39,911 nt of DNA from Cellulomonas massiliensis JC225 (GTDB taxonomy: Bacteria > Actinomycetota > Actinomycetes > Actinomycetales > Cellulomonadaceae): positions 1,161,437 through 1,201,347 of the forward strand of contig NZ_HE978588.1 in assembly GCF_000312005.1 (NCBI RefSeq), written 5' to 3'. Made by a program: the position numbers and the translations under genes. Positions 24,436-33,336 of this stretch are shown here, in pieces. Every line of letters begins with the position of its first letter. The stretch's first letter is position 1. The notes under the pieces are model-generated. The model was given only the letters and a program-made list of their open reading frames with translations, ran no database searches and was not told where the DNA came from.

Positions 24436-24455
24436 CTTACTGACAAGTCAGTAAG
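24436..24455. promoter_or_regulatory. Perfect 20-bp palindrome, probable TetR operator
   Basis: CTTACTGAC-AA-GTCAGTAAG is a perfect inverted repeat with 9-bp arms, AT-richer than its surroundings. It lies 16 bases from the TetR ATG. On the plus strand CTGACA (24440-24445), inside it, is 17 bases before TGTATG (24463-24468), so it covers the likely -35 of the GH3 gene. Confidence 0.8.
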
Positions 24456-24565
24456 TTGTGGTTGTATGTCGTCACCTCGCCGGCACGGACGCCGGCGGAC
24501 CCGGGCCACCGGGGTGCACGACCCGCCTGCATCGCTTGCAACGACGACGTTGGAACGGAGCACGA

Positions 24566-27082
24566 GTGTCGCTCGACACGGCAACGCAGCCGCCCGCGGC
24601 CGACGACCAGGACCTCACCGCCCTGGCGGCCCAGCTGCCGCTCGAGGACAAGGTCCGCCTCGTCGTCGGCGCCGGCCTGTGGTCGACGATCGCGCTGCCC
24701 GAGGTGGGCCTGCGGGCGATCCAGGTGTCCGACGGCCCCGCCGGCGTGCGGGGCGTCTCGGAGGACGGCGTCGAGACGTCCGCGTCCTTCCCCGCGCCGT
24801 CCGCGCTGGCGGCGACGTGGGACGTCGAGCTGGCCGACGAGGTCGGCGCCCTGTTCGCCGCCGAGGCGCGCCGGCACGGCGTCGACGTCGTGCTCGCGCC
24901 GCAGGTCAACATCCAGCGCACCCCGGTCGGCGGCCGCCACTTCGAGTGCTACTCCGAGGACCCGCACCTCACGAGCGAGATCGCCGTGCACGTCGTGCGG
25001 GCCGCGCAGGACCGCGGCGTGGGGATGTGCGTCAAGCACTTCGTCGCCAACGACTCCGAGACCCAGCGCACGAGCTACGTCAGCCGGGTCGACGAGCGCA
25101 CGCTGCGCGAGGTCTACCTGCAGCCGTTCGAGCGCCTGGTGCACGACGCGCACGCCTGGTCCGTGATGGGCGCCTACTCCGGCGTCGACGACGGCACGCT
25201 CGCGGCGCCGGTGCTCGAGCACCGCCCGCTGCTCACGGGCGTCCTCAAGGACGAGTGGGGCTTCGACGGCGTCGTCGTCTCGGACTGGGTCGCGACGAAG
25301 TCCGTCGAGGGCGCCGTGGAGGGCGGGCTGGACCTGCAGATGCCCGGGCCCGACGGCCCGTGGGGCGACGGCCTGCTGGACGCGGTCCGCGCGGGCCGGG
25401 TCGACCAGGCCGCGATCGACGAGAAGGTCGTCCGGGTGCTCCGGCTCGCACGGCGGGTGGGCGCGCTCGCGGGGTCCGACCCCGCGGGCTCCCACCGTGC
25501 GGCCGGCACCCTGCCCGATGCGCGCGAGGTCCTCCGTCGCCTCGTCGCGCGCTCGATGGTCGTGCTGCGCGACGAGGCCGGTGCGTGGCCCGTCGCGCAG
25601 CACGGCCCGGCGACCATCGCGCTCGTCGGCCCGAACGCGGTCGACCCGTTCGTGCAGGGCGGCGGCTCCGCCTACGTCCGCCCCGACCGTCGCTCGACCG
25701 TCGAGGAGGGCCTCGCGGAGGCGTTCCCCGGCGCGACGATCACGGTCCGCCCCGGCGCCGTCTCGCGGCTGCACCCCCCGCGCCTCGACCTCCTCGCCCG
25801 CTGCGCCGCGCCGGACGGCTCGCGCGGCGCGCTCGTCGAGGTGCTCGCGGCGGACGGCACCGTGCTCGCGGCCGAGGTCGTCACCGACTGGTCGGGGTGG
25901 CTGCGCGAGCCGCAGGCGGACGCCGCCGCGGTGCGGATCCGTGCCGAGATCCGGCTCGACGAGCCCGGGCGGCACGAGGTCGGCGTCGGCACCGTCGGGG
26001 CGCACCGGCTGGTCGTCGACGGCCAGGAGCTCTCGACGAGCACCCACCGGGTCGGCGCGGAGGTCATCCTCGACTCGTCGGTGAACCAGCCGGCCCCCGT
26101 CGTGCTCGCGCTCGACGTCACCGAGCCGCGCGTGGTCGCCCTGGACGCCACGGTGCAGGCCGTGCACCCGGTCGGGTACGCGTCGTTCGCCCGCGCCGAG
26201 CTCGTGCACCGGGTGCCCGCGACGCCGGCCGAGGAGCTGCTCGCGGACGCGGTCGCCGCGGCGCGCGACGCCGAGCTGGCCGTCGTCGTCGTCGGGACCA
26301 ACGAGGAGATCGAGTCGGAGGGCTACGACCGGACGTCGCTCGCCCTGCCGGGCACCCAGGACGCGCTGGTCCGCGCCGTGCTCGCGGCCAACCCGCGCAC
26401 GGTCGTCGTCGTGAACGCCGGCGCCCCGGTCGTCCTCCCGTGGCTCGACGAGGCGCCCACCGTCGTGTGGGGCTGGCTCGGCGGCCAGGAGTGGCCCGAG
26501 GCCCTCGGCGACGTGCTCGCCGGCCGCACCGAGCCCGCGGGCCGGCTGCCGTGGACGCTGCCCGCCGACGAGGCCGACGTCCCGGTGCCCCACGCGGTGC
26601 CGGTCGACGGCGTGATCGACTACGCCGAGGGCGTGCACGTCGGCTACCGCGGCTGGCTGCGCCTCGGCCGCACGCCCGCGGCGCCGTTCGGCCACGGCCT
26701 CGGCTGGACCACGTGGCGCTACGACGAGGCCGACGCCCGCACCACCCCCTCCGGTGACGTCCTCGTCGACGTGACCGTGACGAACACCGGCGCTCGCGCG
26801 GGCCGCGAGGTCGTCCAGGTGTACGTCGAGCCGCCCGCCGACGACGCCGGCGACCCGCCGGCCGACCGGCCCGTGCGCTGGCTCGGCTCCTTCGCCGTCG
26901 TGCACGCCGAGCCCGGCGCCCGCACGACCGCCCGGGTGCGCGTCGACGCGCGCGCGCTGCGCACCTGGGACCCGGTGCGGTCCGGCTGGGTCGTCCCGGC
27001 CGGCACGTACCGCCTGCGCGCGGGCCGCTCGTCGAGCGACCTGCGCCTCGACCTCGACGTCACCGTGGCAGGTGCGTCGTGA
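24566..27082 (+). CDS. Glycoside hydrolase family 3, cytosolic beta-glucosidase/beta-xylosidase type
   Basis: 838 residues, GTG 24566 five bases after GGAG. No signal peptide. The N-terminal barrel contains IQVSDGPAGVRG, APQVNIQRTPVGGRHFECYSEDP, the KH motif at 157-158 (CVKHFVANDSE) and nucleophile Asp240 in VVSDW. The second alpha/beta domain resumes with RDAELAVVVVGTNEEIESEGYDR, after a beta-rich insertion (about 390-540) in the place of a PA14 domain. A fibronectin-III-like domain closes the protein (TVTNTGARAGREVVQVYVEPP). It should remove glucose or xylose from the non-reducing end of imported beta-oligosaccharides. It is the first gene beyond the TetR operator and is followed by the importer. 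Confidence 0.93.
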   Translation: MSLDTATQPPAADDQDLTALAAQLPLEDKVRLVVGAGLWSTIALPEVGLRAIQVSDGPAGVRGVSEDGVETSASFPAPSALAATWDVELADEVGALFAAEARRHGVDVVLAPQVNIQRTPVGGRHFECYSEDPHLTSEIAVHVVRAAQDRGVGMCVKHFVANDSETQRTSYVSRVDERTLREVYLQPFERLVHDAHAWSVMGAYSGVDDGTLAAPVLEHRPLLTGVLKDEWGFDGVVVSDWVATKSVEGAVEGGLDLQMPGPDGPWGDGLLDAVRAGRVDQAAIDEKVVRVLRLARRVGALAGSDPAGSHRAAGTLPDAREVLRRLVARSMVVLRDEAGAWPVAQHGPATIALVGPNAVDPFVQGGGSAYVRPDRRSTVEEGLAEAFPGATITVRPGAVSRLHPPRLDLLARCAAPDGSRGALVEVLAADGTVLAAEVVTDWSGWLREPQADAAAVRIRAEIRLDEPGRHEVGVGTVGAHRLVVDGQELSTSTHRVGAEVILDSSVNQPAPVVLALDVTEPRVVALDATVQAVHPVGYASFARAELVHRVPATPAEELLADAVAAARDAELAVVVVGTNEEIESEGYDRTSLALPGTQDALVRAVLAANPRTVVVVNAGAPVVLPWLDEAPTVVWGWLGGQEWPEALGDVLAGRTEPAGRLPWTLPADEADVPVPHAVPVDGVIDYAEGVHVGYRGWLRLGRTPAAPFGHGLGWTTWRYDEADARTTPSGDVLVDVTVTNTGARAGREVVQVYVEPPADDAGDPPADRPVRWLGSFAVVHAEPGARTTARVRVDARALRTWDPVRSGWVVPAGTYRLRAGRSSSDLRLDLDVTVAGAS

Positions 27083-27177
27083 ACCGGCACCACCCCGCCC
27101 CGTCCCCGCCGTCCCGCCCGACCTCGACGTAGGTCCCGACCGGCCGTGGCCGCCGCCAGGCGTCCCCGGCGCACCCC

Positions 27178-27210
27178 GTGCTCGGGGCAGTCCGCAGTTG
27201 CCCCGAGCGC
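27178..27210 (+). terminator. Hairpin between the GH3 gene and the importer operon
   Basis: GCTCGGGGCA (27180-27189) pairs perfectly with TGCCCCGAGC (27199-27208) around 9 bases, with two more pairs outside (one G-U). No T-run follows. Its right arm overlaps the likely -35 box TTGCCC (27198-27203), so it could also be a regulatory site. Confidence 0.45.
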
Positions 27211-27226
27211 TCAGCACCTCGATACC
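27198..27226 (+). promoter_or_regulatory. Probable promoter of the importer operon
   Basis: TTGCCC (27198-27203) and GATACC (27221-27226) are 17 bases apart. The 8-bp palindrome GAGCGCTC (27205-27212) lies between them. It is the core of the CebR/CelR operator of cellulolytic actinomycetes, but the outer bases of that operator are absent. Confidence 0.4.
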
Positions 27227-27261
27227 GTCCAGAATCACCGCAGTAGTGCAAGGAGGCACTC

Positions 27262-28953
27262 GTGAGAACGCGCAAGCTCGCTACGCTCGCCGCCGGTCTG
27301 GCGTCGGTCGCGCTGCTCGCCACCGCCTGCTCGTCGAACCCGGGCAGCGACCCGTCGTCGACGAGCAGCGGCAACGGTGAGGTCAGCAACAAGGTCCTCA
27401 CGGTCGGCATGCCCAACGGGACGCTGACCGAGAACCAGAACCCGCTCGCGCCCACCGGCTCCGCGGCGAAGTCGCTCGGCTACGCCTGGGCGATCTACGA
27501 GCCGCTCATGCAGACGAACGACGTCAACCCGCTCGACAACCCGACGCCGTGGCTCGCGACGGCGGTGGACTGGAACGACGACTACACGGTCGCGACCGTC
27601 ACCGTGCGTGACGGCGTGAAGTGGTCGGACGGCGAGGACTTCACGGCCGACGACGTCGCGTTCACGTGGAACCTGCTGCTCAACAACAAGGCGCTGAACG
27701 CCAACTTCCCCGAGACGCTGCAGAGCGCCGAGGCGGACGGCAACACCGTCACCATCACGTTCAACGCGCCGCAGTACGTCAACCAGATCAAGCTCCTGCA
27801 GCAGGTCACCGTGCCGGAGCACATCTGGAAGGACGTCGACAACCCGGCCGAGTTCCCCGACAAGGAGCCCGTCGGCACCGGCCCGTACACGCTCAAGTCG
27901 TGGACGCCGCAGGCGGCGACGCTGGTCCCCAACCCCACCTACTGGGGCACGAAGCCGGTCGTCGGCCAGCTGCAGTACTCGTCCTACAACGACAACAACG
28001 CCCTGACGACCGCGCTCACCACGGGCGAGGCGCAGTGGGGCTGGACGTTCATCGCCGACTACGAGAACGTCTTCATCGCGCAGGACAAGGACCACAACGC
28101 GCAGGTCGCCGGCGGCGGCTTCGGCGTCGACGTGCTCTACCTCAACACCGAGAAGAAGCCGTTCGACAACGTGGCGTTCCGCAAGGCGCTCAACATGGTC
28201 GTCGACCGCGCGAAGATCTCGCAGGTCGCCGGCTCGGGCGTGTGGCCGGTCATCACGTCGGTCACCGGCATGCCGATGCCGTCGGGCGAGAAGTGGCTCG
28301 CCGACGAGTACAAGGGCCAGGACCTCAAGGTCGACGTCGACGCCGCGAAGCAGGTGCTCACCGACGCCGGGTACACCTACGACGGCGACAAGCTCGTGGA
28401 CCCCGACGGCGAGGCCGTCTCCTTCGAGCTCGTCAACCCGGCCGGGTGGAACGACTACCTGACCGCGCTCGACATCATCAAGGACGCGGCGGCGCAGCTC
28501 GGCGCGACCGCCACGGTCAACGCGGCGAACCAGGACGCCTGGTTCAACGACATCATCCCGAACGGCAACTTCCAGGCGACCCTGCACTGGGTCGACAACG
28601 GCGCGACGCCGTGGAACATGTACGCCGACGTGATGGACGGGCAGTTCTACAAGAAGCTCGGCGAGACGGCGAGCTGGAACTTCGGCCGGTTCAAGAACGA
28701 GGACGCGACCAAGGCGCTCGCCGACTTCGCGGCCGCGACCGACGACGCCAGCCGCAAGGCCGCGATGGACACCGTCCAGAAGGTCTGGGTCGACGAGGTG
28801 CCCGGCATCGTGATCTGGGGCCGCCCGGCGGTCGCCCAGTACTCGACGAAGAACTACACGGGCTTCCCGACGGCCGAGGACCTGTACGCGAACCCGCAGC
28901 CGACCGGCCCGCAGGCGTCGCTGATCCTCACCAAGCTCAAGCCGAACAGCTGA
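27262..28953 (+). CDS. ABC importer substrate-binding lipoprotein, SBP family 5 (Opp/Dpp class)
   Basis: 563 residues, GTG 27262 after AAGGAGG. A lipoprotein signal peptide ends in the lipobox LATAC with Cys23 as the lipid anchor, followed by a Ser/Asn/Gly linker. The family-5 fold is clear: [73 protein letters not shown]. Family 5 proteins bind peptides, nickel or, in a recognised subgroup exemplified by Thermotoga cellobiose-binding protein, beta-oligosaccharides. The GH3 neighbour, the Trp/Asn-rich middle and the lack of any peptidase gene favour an oligosaccharide. It is the first gene of a five-gene importer. Confidence 0.93.
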   Translation: MRTRKLATLAAGLASVALLATACSSNPGSDPSSTSSGNGEVSNKVLTVGMPNGTLTENQNPLAPTGSAAKSLGYAWAIYEPLMQTNDVNPLDNPTPWLATAVDWNDDYTVATVTVRDGVKWSDGEDFTADDVAFTWNLLLNNKALNANFPETLQSAEADGNTVTITFNAPQYVNQIKLLQQVTVPEHIWKDVDNPAEFPDKEPVGTGPYTLKSWTPQAATLVPNPTYWGTKPVVGQLQYSSYNDNNALTTALTTGEAQWGWTFIADYENVFIAQDKDHNAQVAGGGFGVDVLYLNTEKKPFDNVAFRKALNMVVDRAKISQVAGSGVWPVITSVTGMPMPSGEKWLADEYKGQDLKVDVDAAKQVLTDAGYTYDGDKLVDPDGEAVSFELVNPAGWNDYLTALDIIKDAAAQLGATATVNAANQDAWFNDIIPNGNFQATLHWVDNGATPWNMYADVMDGQFYKKLGETASWNFGRFKNEDATKALADFAAATDDASRKAAMDTVQKVWVDEVPGIVIWGRPAVAQYSTKNYTGFPTAEDLYANPQPTGPQASLILTKLKPNS

Positions 28954-28959
28954 GCACCA

Positions 28960-28999
28960 CCGGTGCGGCGGGCGTGGCCACCCACGCCCGCCGCACCGG
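28960..28999 (+). terminator. Perfect 18-bp hairpin after the binding-protein gene
   Basis: Bases 28960-28977 pair without mismatch with 28982-28999 around a 4-base loop. The site is six bases after the stop and 46 before the next ATG. It is probably a partial terminator or a 3' barrier protecting the upstream message, which would let the binding protein be made in excess over the other subunits. Confidence 0.75.
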
Positions 29000-29045
29000 C
29001 ACCGCCCGAGTCCCGCAGCGAGCGAGCCCGACCCCAGGTGAACCG

Positions 29046-30152
29046 ATGACAGCACCCGCCCGTCCCCGGCCGGAGGACGCCCCCGTCCTGCAGGCCGTCG
29101 ACCTGCGCAAGCACTTCCCCGTCCGCGGGTTCCGCTCGAACGCGGTGGTCCACGCGGTCGACGACGTCAACCTCGAGCTGCACCGCGGCCGGGTCGTCGC
29201 CCTCGTGGGCGAGTCCGGTTCCGGCAAGTCGACGATCGCCCGGCTGCTCGCGCAGCTCATGCCGGCGACGTCGGGCCGGATCCTGCTGCACGGCGAGGAC
29301 GCCACCGCCCGCCGACGGCGCGACTTCCGCGCCTACGTGCGGCGCGTCCAGATGATCTTCCAGGACCCGTTCGGGTCGCTGAACCCGGTGCACACCGTGC
29401 GCTACACGCTCACCCGCTCGATCCGCATCCACCAGGGCGCGCTGCGCGGGCAGCAGCTCGAGGACGCGCTGACCTCGCTCCTGGAGCGGGTGCAGCTGAC
29501 GCCCGTCGAGCGGTACGTCGACAAGTTCCCGCACGAGCTGTCGGGCGGCCAGCGCCAGCGCGTCGCGATCGCGCGCGCGCTCGCGGCCGACCCCGAGGTG
29601 CTGCTCGCCGACGAGCCGATCTCGATGCTCGACGTGTCGATCCGCCTCGGCATCCTCAACCTGCTGCGCGACCTGCGCGACCGCCTGCACATCGCGATCC
29701 TCTACATCACGCACGACATCGCCTCGGCCCGGTACTTCGCGGACCGCACGATGGTGATGTACGCCGGCCGCATCGTGGAGCAGGGCGACAGCGAGTCGGT
29801 GACGCAGGACCCCAAGCACCCGTACACGCAGCTGCTCGTCGCGTCCGCGCCCGACCCGGACGACCTCGACGCCCGCGCCCGCGGCGCGCACGGCGAGGCG
29901 CCGAGCCTGGTGCGGCCGCCCTCGGGCTGCCGGTTCAACCCGCGCTGCCCGTTCGCGAACGACCTGTGCCGCGCCGAGGTGCCGCCGCTGCTGCCGGTGG
30001 GCGAGGGCCGCGAGGCGGCCTGCTGGGGCTACGCCGACCGTCCGGACCGGCCGACGCTCGGCTCGGTCGTCGAGGAGTTCGGGGACCGCCCCGCCGTCGA
30101 CGCGGGGCTGCTCGAGCAGGCGACCGGGACGGGATCGGAGGTGGCGTCGTGA
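29046..30152 (+). CDS. ABC importer ATPase (OppF/DppF class)
   Basis: 368 residues, ATG 29046 with a weak AGGTG ribosome-binding site. Walker A is GESGSGKST (55-63), signature LSGGQRQR (165-172), Walker B VLLADEP (185-191). The OppF-type C-terminal extension with its cysteine pattern ([15 protein letters not shown]) ends the protein. It is one of two ATPases in the complex and is made separately from OppD at 32195, at the other end of the permease pair. Its stop overlaps the next start by four bases (GTGA). Confidence 0.94.
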   Translation: MTAPARPRPEDAPVLQAVDLRKHFPVRGFRSNAVVHAVDDVNLELHRGRVVALVGESGSGKSTIARLLAQLMPATSGRILLHGEDATARRRRDFRAYVRRVQMIFQDPFGSLNPVHTVRYTLTRSIRIHQGALRGQQLEDALTSLLERVQLTPVERYVDKFPHELSGGQRQRVAIARALAADPEVLLADEPISMLDVSIRLGILNLLRDLRDRLHIAILYITHDIASARYFADRTMVMYAGRIVEQGDSESVTQDPKHPYTQLLVASAPDPDDLDARARGAHGEAPSLVRPPSGCRFNPRCPFANDLCRAEVPPLLPVGEGREAACWGYADRPDRPTLGSVVEEFGDRPAVDAGLLEQATGTGSEVAS

Positions 30153-31126
30153 GGTTCTTCGTCCGGCGCGGGATCTTCTACCTCATCACCCTCTGGGCGG
30201 CGGTGACGATCAACTTCATCATCCCGCGCCTCATGCCGGGCGACCCGGTCAAGGCGATCATGGCCCGCAGCCAGGGGAAGCTCGACTCGTCCGCCGAGGC
30301 GGCGATCCGCACGCTGTTCGGCCTCGACACCGACAAGAGCGTCTTCCAGCAGTACCTCGACTACTGGGGCCTGCTGCTGCACGGCAACCTCGGCACGTCG
30401 TTCATGTTCGGCGTCCCGGTGGTCGACATCATCCGCCAGGCGCTGCCGTGGACGATCGGGCTGGTCGGCATCGCGACGATCATCAGCTTCGTCGTCGGCA
30501 CGCTCATCGGCACCGGCATCGGCTGGCGCCGCGGGACGTGGGCGGACAACCTGCTGCCGATCTCGACCTTCTTCTCGGCGGTGCCGTACTTCTGGCTCGG
30601 GCTGCTGTGCGTCGCGCTGTTCTCGGTCACGCTGCAGTGGTTCCCCTCCAACGGCAGCTACGACCGCGCGCTCATCCCGCACCTGGACATGGAGTTCATC
30701 TCGTCCGTCCTCTACTACGGGATGCTGCCGGCGCTGACGATCGTCATCTCGTCCGTCGCGGGCTGGATCCTCGGCATGCGCAACATGATGGTCACGGTCT
30801 CCTCGGAGGACTACGTGACGGTCGCGCAGGCGAAGGGGCTCGGCGAGCGCAAGGTCCTGTTCGGCTACGCGGCGCGCAACGCGATCCTGCCGCAGGTGTC
30901 GAGCTTCGCCCTGTCCCTCGGGTTCATCGTCGGCGGGACGCTCGTCATGGAGATGGTCTTCTCCTACCAGGGCATCGGCTACGTGCTCTACCAGGCGGTG
31001 TCGACGTACGACTACCCGCTCATGCAGGGCTGCTTCCTCATCATCACGATCGCGGTGCTGCTCGCGAACCTCGTCGCGGACGTGGCCTACGCGTTCCTCG
31101 ACCCGCGCACCCGGCAGGAGGGCTGA
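30149..31126 (+). CDS. ABC importer permease (OppB/DppB class)
   Basis: 325 residues, GTG 30149 after GGAG, four-base overlap with the ATPase stop. Six membrane helices are visible, with the first near residues 8-28 ([21 protein letters not shown]). The EAA-type loop facing the ATPases is [29 protein letters not shown]. With OppC it forms the membrane channel. The gap to the next gene is one base. Confidence 0.95.
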   Translation: MRFFVRRGIFYLITLWAAVTINFIIPRLMPGDPVKAIMARSQGKLDSSAEAAIRTLFGLDTDKSVFQQYLDYWGLLLHGNLGTSFMFGVPVVDIIRQALPWTIGLVGIATIISFVVGTLIGTGIGWRRGTWADNLLPISTFFSAVPYFWLGLLCVALFSVTLQWFPSNGSYDRALIPHLDMEFISSVLYYGMLPALTIVISSVAGWILGMRNMMVTVSSEDYVTVAQAKGLGERKVLFGYAARNAILPQVSSFALSLGFIVGGTLVMEMVFSYQGIGYVLYQAVSTYDYPLMQGCFLIITIAVLLANLVADVAYAFLDPRTRQEG

Positions 31127-31127
31127 C

Positions 31128-32198
31128 ATGGCTGCCGTCGAGTCGACCGTTCTCGAGACGACGCCTCCCGACGTCGTGCCGCAGACGACGTCCGCGCCGG
31201 GCGCGCGGCGACGCCTGCTGTTCCTGCGCAACGCGAAGGCCCTGACGGGCCTGAGCATGCTCGCGTTCTTCGGCGTCATCGCGGTCATCGGGCCGTGGAT
31301 CGCGCCCTACGACCCGAGCGCGATGAGCGACGCGCTGCTGCAGCCGCCCTCGGCCGCCCACTGGCTCGGCACGACGCACACGGGCCAGGACGTGCTGAGC
31401 CAGATCATCGTCGGCACGCGCGGCGTGCTCGTCGTCGGGCTCATCTCGGGCGTCCTGGCGACGCTGATCGGGATGCTCGTCGGGGTCACGGCGGGCTTCG
31501 TGGGCGGGGTCGGCGACGAGACGCTCTCGGCGCTGTCGAACGTGTTCCTCGTCATCCCGCAGCTGCCGCTCATCATCATCATCGCGGCGCAGGTGCCCGG
31601 GGCCGGCGGCGTCACGGTCGCGTTCATCATCGCGATCACCGGCTGGGCGTGGGGCGCTCGGGTGCTGCGCGCGCAGACCCTCTCGCTGCGGCGCCGCGAC
31701 TTCGTCGAGGCCGCGCGGGCGAACGGCGAGCGCACGATGCGCATCATCTTCGCCGAGATCATGCCGAACCTCACGGCGATCATCGCCGCCGGGTTCGTCG
31801 GCACGGTGACGTTCGCCGTGCTCTCGCAGATCACGCTCGCGTTCCTCGGCGTCACGCCGATCAGCGAGTGGAACTGGGGGACGATCCTGTTCTGGGCGCA
31901 GAACAACCTGGCGCTCCAGCGGGGCGCGTGGTGGTGGTTCGTGCCGGCCGGCCTGTGCATCGCGGCGCTCGGCATGGCGCTGACCCTCATCAACTTCGGC
32001 ATCGACGAGTTCGTCAACCCGCGGCTGCGCAGCACGGGCCTCAAGGCGCGCGAGCTCAAGCGCCGCGGCATCCGCCCGCGCATCGGCTTCACGCCGGTCG
32101 TGGACGAGCCGCGCGCGGACGACCGACCCGGCGAGGTGGACGCGGCCCGTGCCGTCGCCGCCCCCGCCGCCCCGACGACGCAGGAGGCCGGCCGGTGA
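31128..32198 (+). CDS. ABC importer permease (OppC/DppC class)
   Basis: 356 residues, ATG 31128, one base after the OppB stop. An N-terminal cytoplasmic tail of about 25 residues is followed by six helices and the OppC-typical WLGTTHTGQDVLSQIIVGTR loop. The ATPase-facing loop is RRRDFVEAARANGERTMRIIFAEIMPN. A charged, Ala-rich C-terminal tail of about 50 residues is longer than usual. The stop overlaps the last ATPase by four bases. Confidence 0.95.
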   Translation: MAAVESTVLETTPPDVVPQTTSAPGARRRLLFLRNAKALTGLSMLAFFGVIAVIGPWIAPYDPSAMSDALLQPPSAAHWLGTTHTGQDVLSQIIVGTRGVLVVGLISGVLATLIGMLVGVTAGFVGGVGDETLSALSNVFLVIPQLPLIIIIAAQVPGAGGVTVAFIIAITGWAWGARVLRAQTLSLRRRDFVEAARANGERTMRIIFAEIMPNLTAIIAAGFVGTVTFAVLSQITLAFLGVTPISEWNWGTILFWAQNNLALQRGAWWWFVPAGLCIAALGMALTLINFGIDEFVNPRLRSTGLKARELKRRGIRPRIGFTPVVDEPRADDRPGEVDAARAVAAPAAPTTQEAGR

Positions 32199-33298
32199 GC
32201 GCCGCGACCACGACGTACGAGGACTTCGCCGCCGCGCCCCCGGCCCGCGAGCCCGTCCTGGAGATCCGGAACCTCTCGGTGGAGTACGGCTACGACGAGA
32301 GCCCGACGCGCGTGCTGCGCGACGTGTCGCTCACGCTGCACCGCGGGGAGGTGCTGGGCCTCGCCGGGGAGTCCGGGTGCGGCAAGTCGACGCTCGCGTA
32401 CGCCGCGACGCGCCTGCTGCCGCCGCCCGGCCTCATCACCGGCGGCGAGGTGCTGTTCCACGACCGCGACGGCGGCACGCGCGACATCCTCCGGCTGTCC
32501 GACCGGGACCTGCGCGCCTCGCGCTGGCAGGACCTCGCGATCGTGTTCCAGGGCGCGATGAACTCGCTCAACCCCGTGTACCGGGTCGGCAAGCAGCTCG
32601 TCGACGCGATCCAGGCGCACCTGCCCGGCGTCGGGAAGAAGGAGGCGTACGAGCGCGCGGAGCACCTGCTGGAGCTCGTCGGCATCTCGCCGGACCGCGT
32701 CCGCTCGTACCCGCACCAGCTCTCGGGGGGGATGCGCCAGCGCGTGATGATCGCGATGGCGCTCGCCCTCGAGCCGCAGGTGCTCATCATGGACGAGCCG
32801 ACGACCGCGCTCGACGTCGTCATGCAGCGGCAGATCGTCGAGCAGATCGCGGAGCTGCGCGAGCGGCTCGGCTTCTCGGTCGTGTTCATCACGCACGACG
32901 TGTCGCTGCTCATCGAGATCGCCGACCGCATCGCGATCATGTACGCGGGGGAGATCGTCGAGGACGCGAACGCCCTCGACGTCTACCGCCGCCCGCGCCA
33001 CCCCTACGCCAACGGCCTGCTGCACTCGTTCCCCCCGCTGCGCGGCGAGCGTCGCGAGCTCGGCGGGATCCCCGGCTCGCCGCCCGACCTCGGCCGCCTG
33101 CCCAGCGGGTGCCCGTTCCGCGCCCGGTGCGAGTTCGCGTTCGACGCGTGCGCGACCGTCCGGCCCCGGCTCACGCCGCCGGCCGTCCCGGGCGACGACC
33201 CGCGGCGGCGGGTGGCCTGCCTGCGCCACGACCCCGAGGCAGTCGCCGCCGCGGGCTTCGACCCGGTGCCGGTGCCGCCCGAGCTCGCGGTGCGCTGA
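32195..33298 (+). CDS. ABC importer ATPase (OppD/DppD class)
   Basis: 367 residues, GTG 32195 after AGGAGG. Walker A is GESGCGKST (58-66), signature LSGGMRQRVMIA, Walker B LIMDEPTTALD and the H-loop FITHDV. A C-terminal extension with SGCPFRARCEFAFDAC matches the OppD family. It completes a full five-subunit importer that is translated as one coupled unit from 30149 onward. Confidence 0.95.
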   Translation: MSAATTTYEDFAAAPPAREPVLEIRNLSVEYGYDESPTRVLRDVSLTLHRGEVLGLAGESGCGKSTLAYAATRLLPPPGLITGGEVLFHDRDGGTRDILRLSDRDLRASRWQDLAIVFQGAMNSLNPVYRVGKQLVDAIQAHLPGVGKKEAYERAEHLLELVGISPDRVRSYPHQLSGGMRQRVMIAMALALEPQVLIMDEPTTALDVVMQRQIVEQIAELRERLGFSVVFITHDVSLLIEIADRIAIMYAGEIVEDANALDVYRRPRHPYANGLLHSFPPLRGERRELGGIPGSPPDLGRLPSGCPFRARCEFAFDACATVRPRLTPPAVPGDDPRRRVACLRHDPEAVAAAGFDPVPVPPELAVR

Positions 33299-33324
33299 CG
33301 CGCGAGGGGGTCACCCGGTTGGCC

Positions 33325-33330
33325 TACGGT
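33325..33330 (+). promoter_or_regulatory. -10 box TACGGT of a leaderless start
   Basis: TACGGT is followed by six bases and then GTG at 33337, 38 bases after the importer stop. This gives the PAP2 gene its own promoter, separate from the sugar locus. Confidence 0.55.
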
Positions 33331-33336
33331 GGTCCG

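Noticed and set aside
27205..27212. GAGCGCTC as a CebR/CelR cellobiose-repressor operator
   Set aside because: Only the 8-bp core of TGGGAGCGCTCCCA is present, and no LacI-type gene is in the window. The core also belongs to the nearby hairpin.
24437..27259. Very long open frame on the minus strand opposite the GH3 gene (similar mirror frames lie opposite the SBP, topA, glpD and exporter genes)
   Set aside because: Products are Arg/Ala/Gly/Pro-rich with no domain motifs. They arise from GC-rich third positions of the real gene on the other strand.
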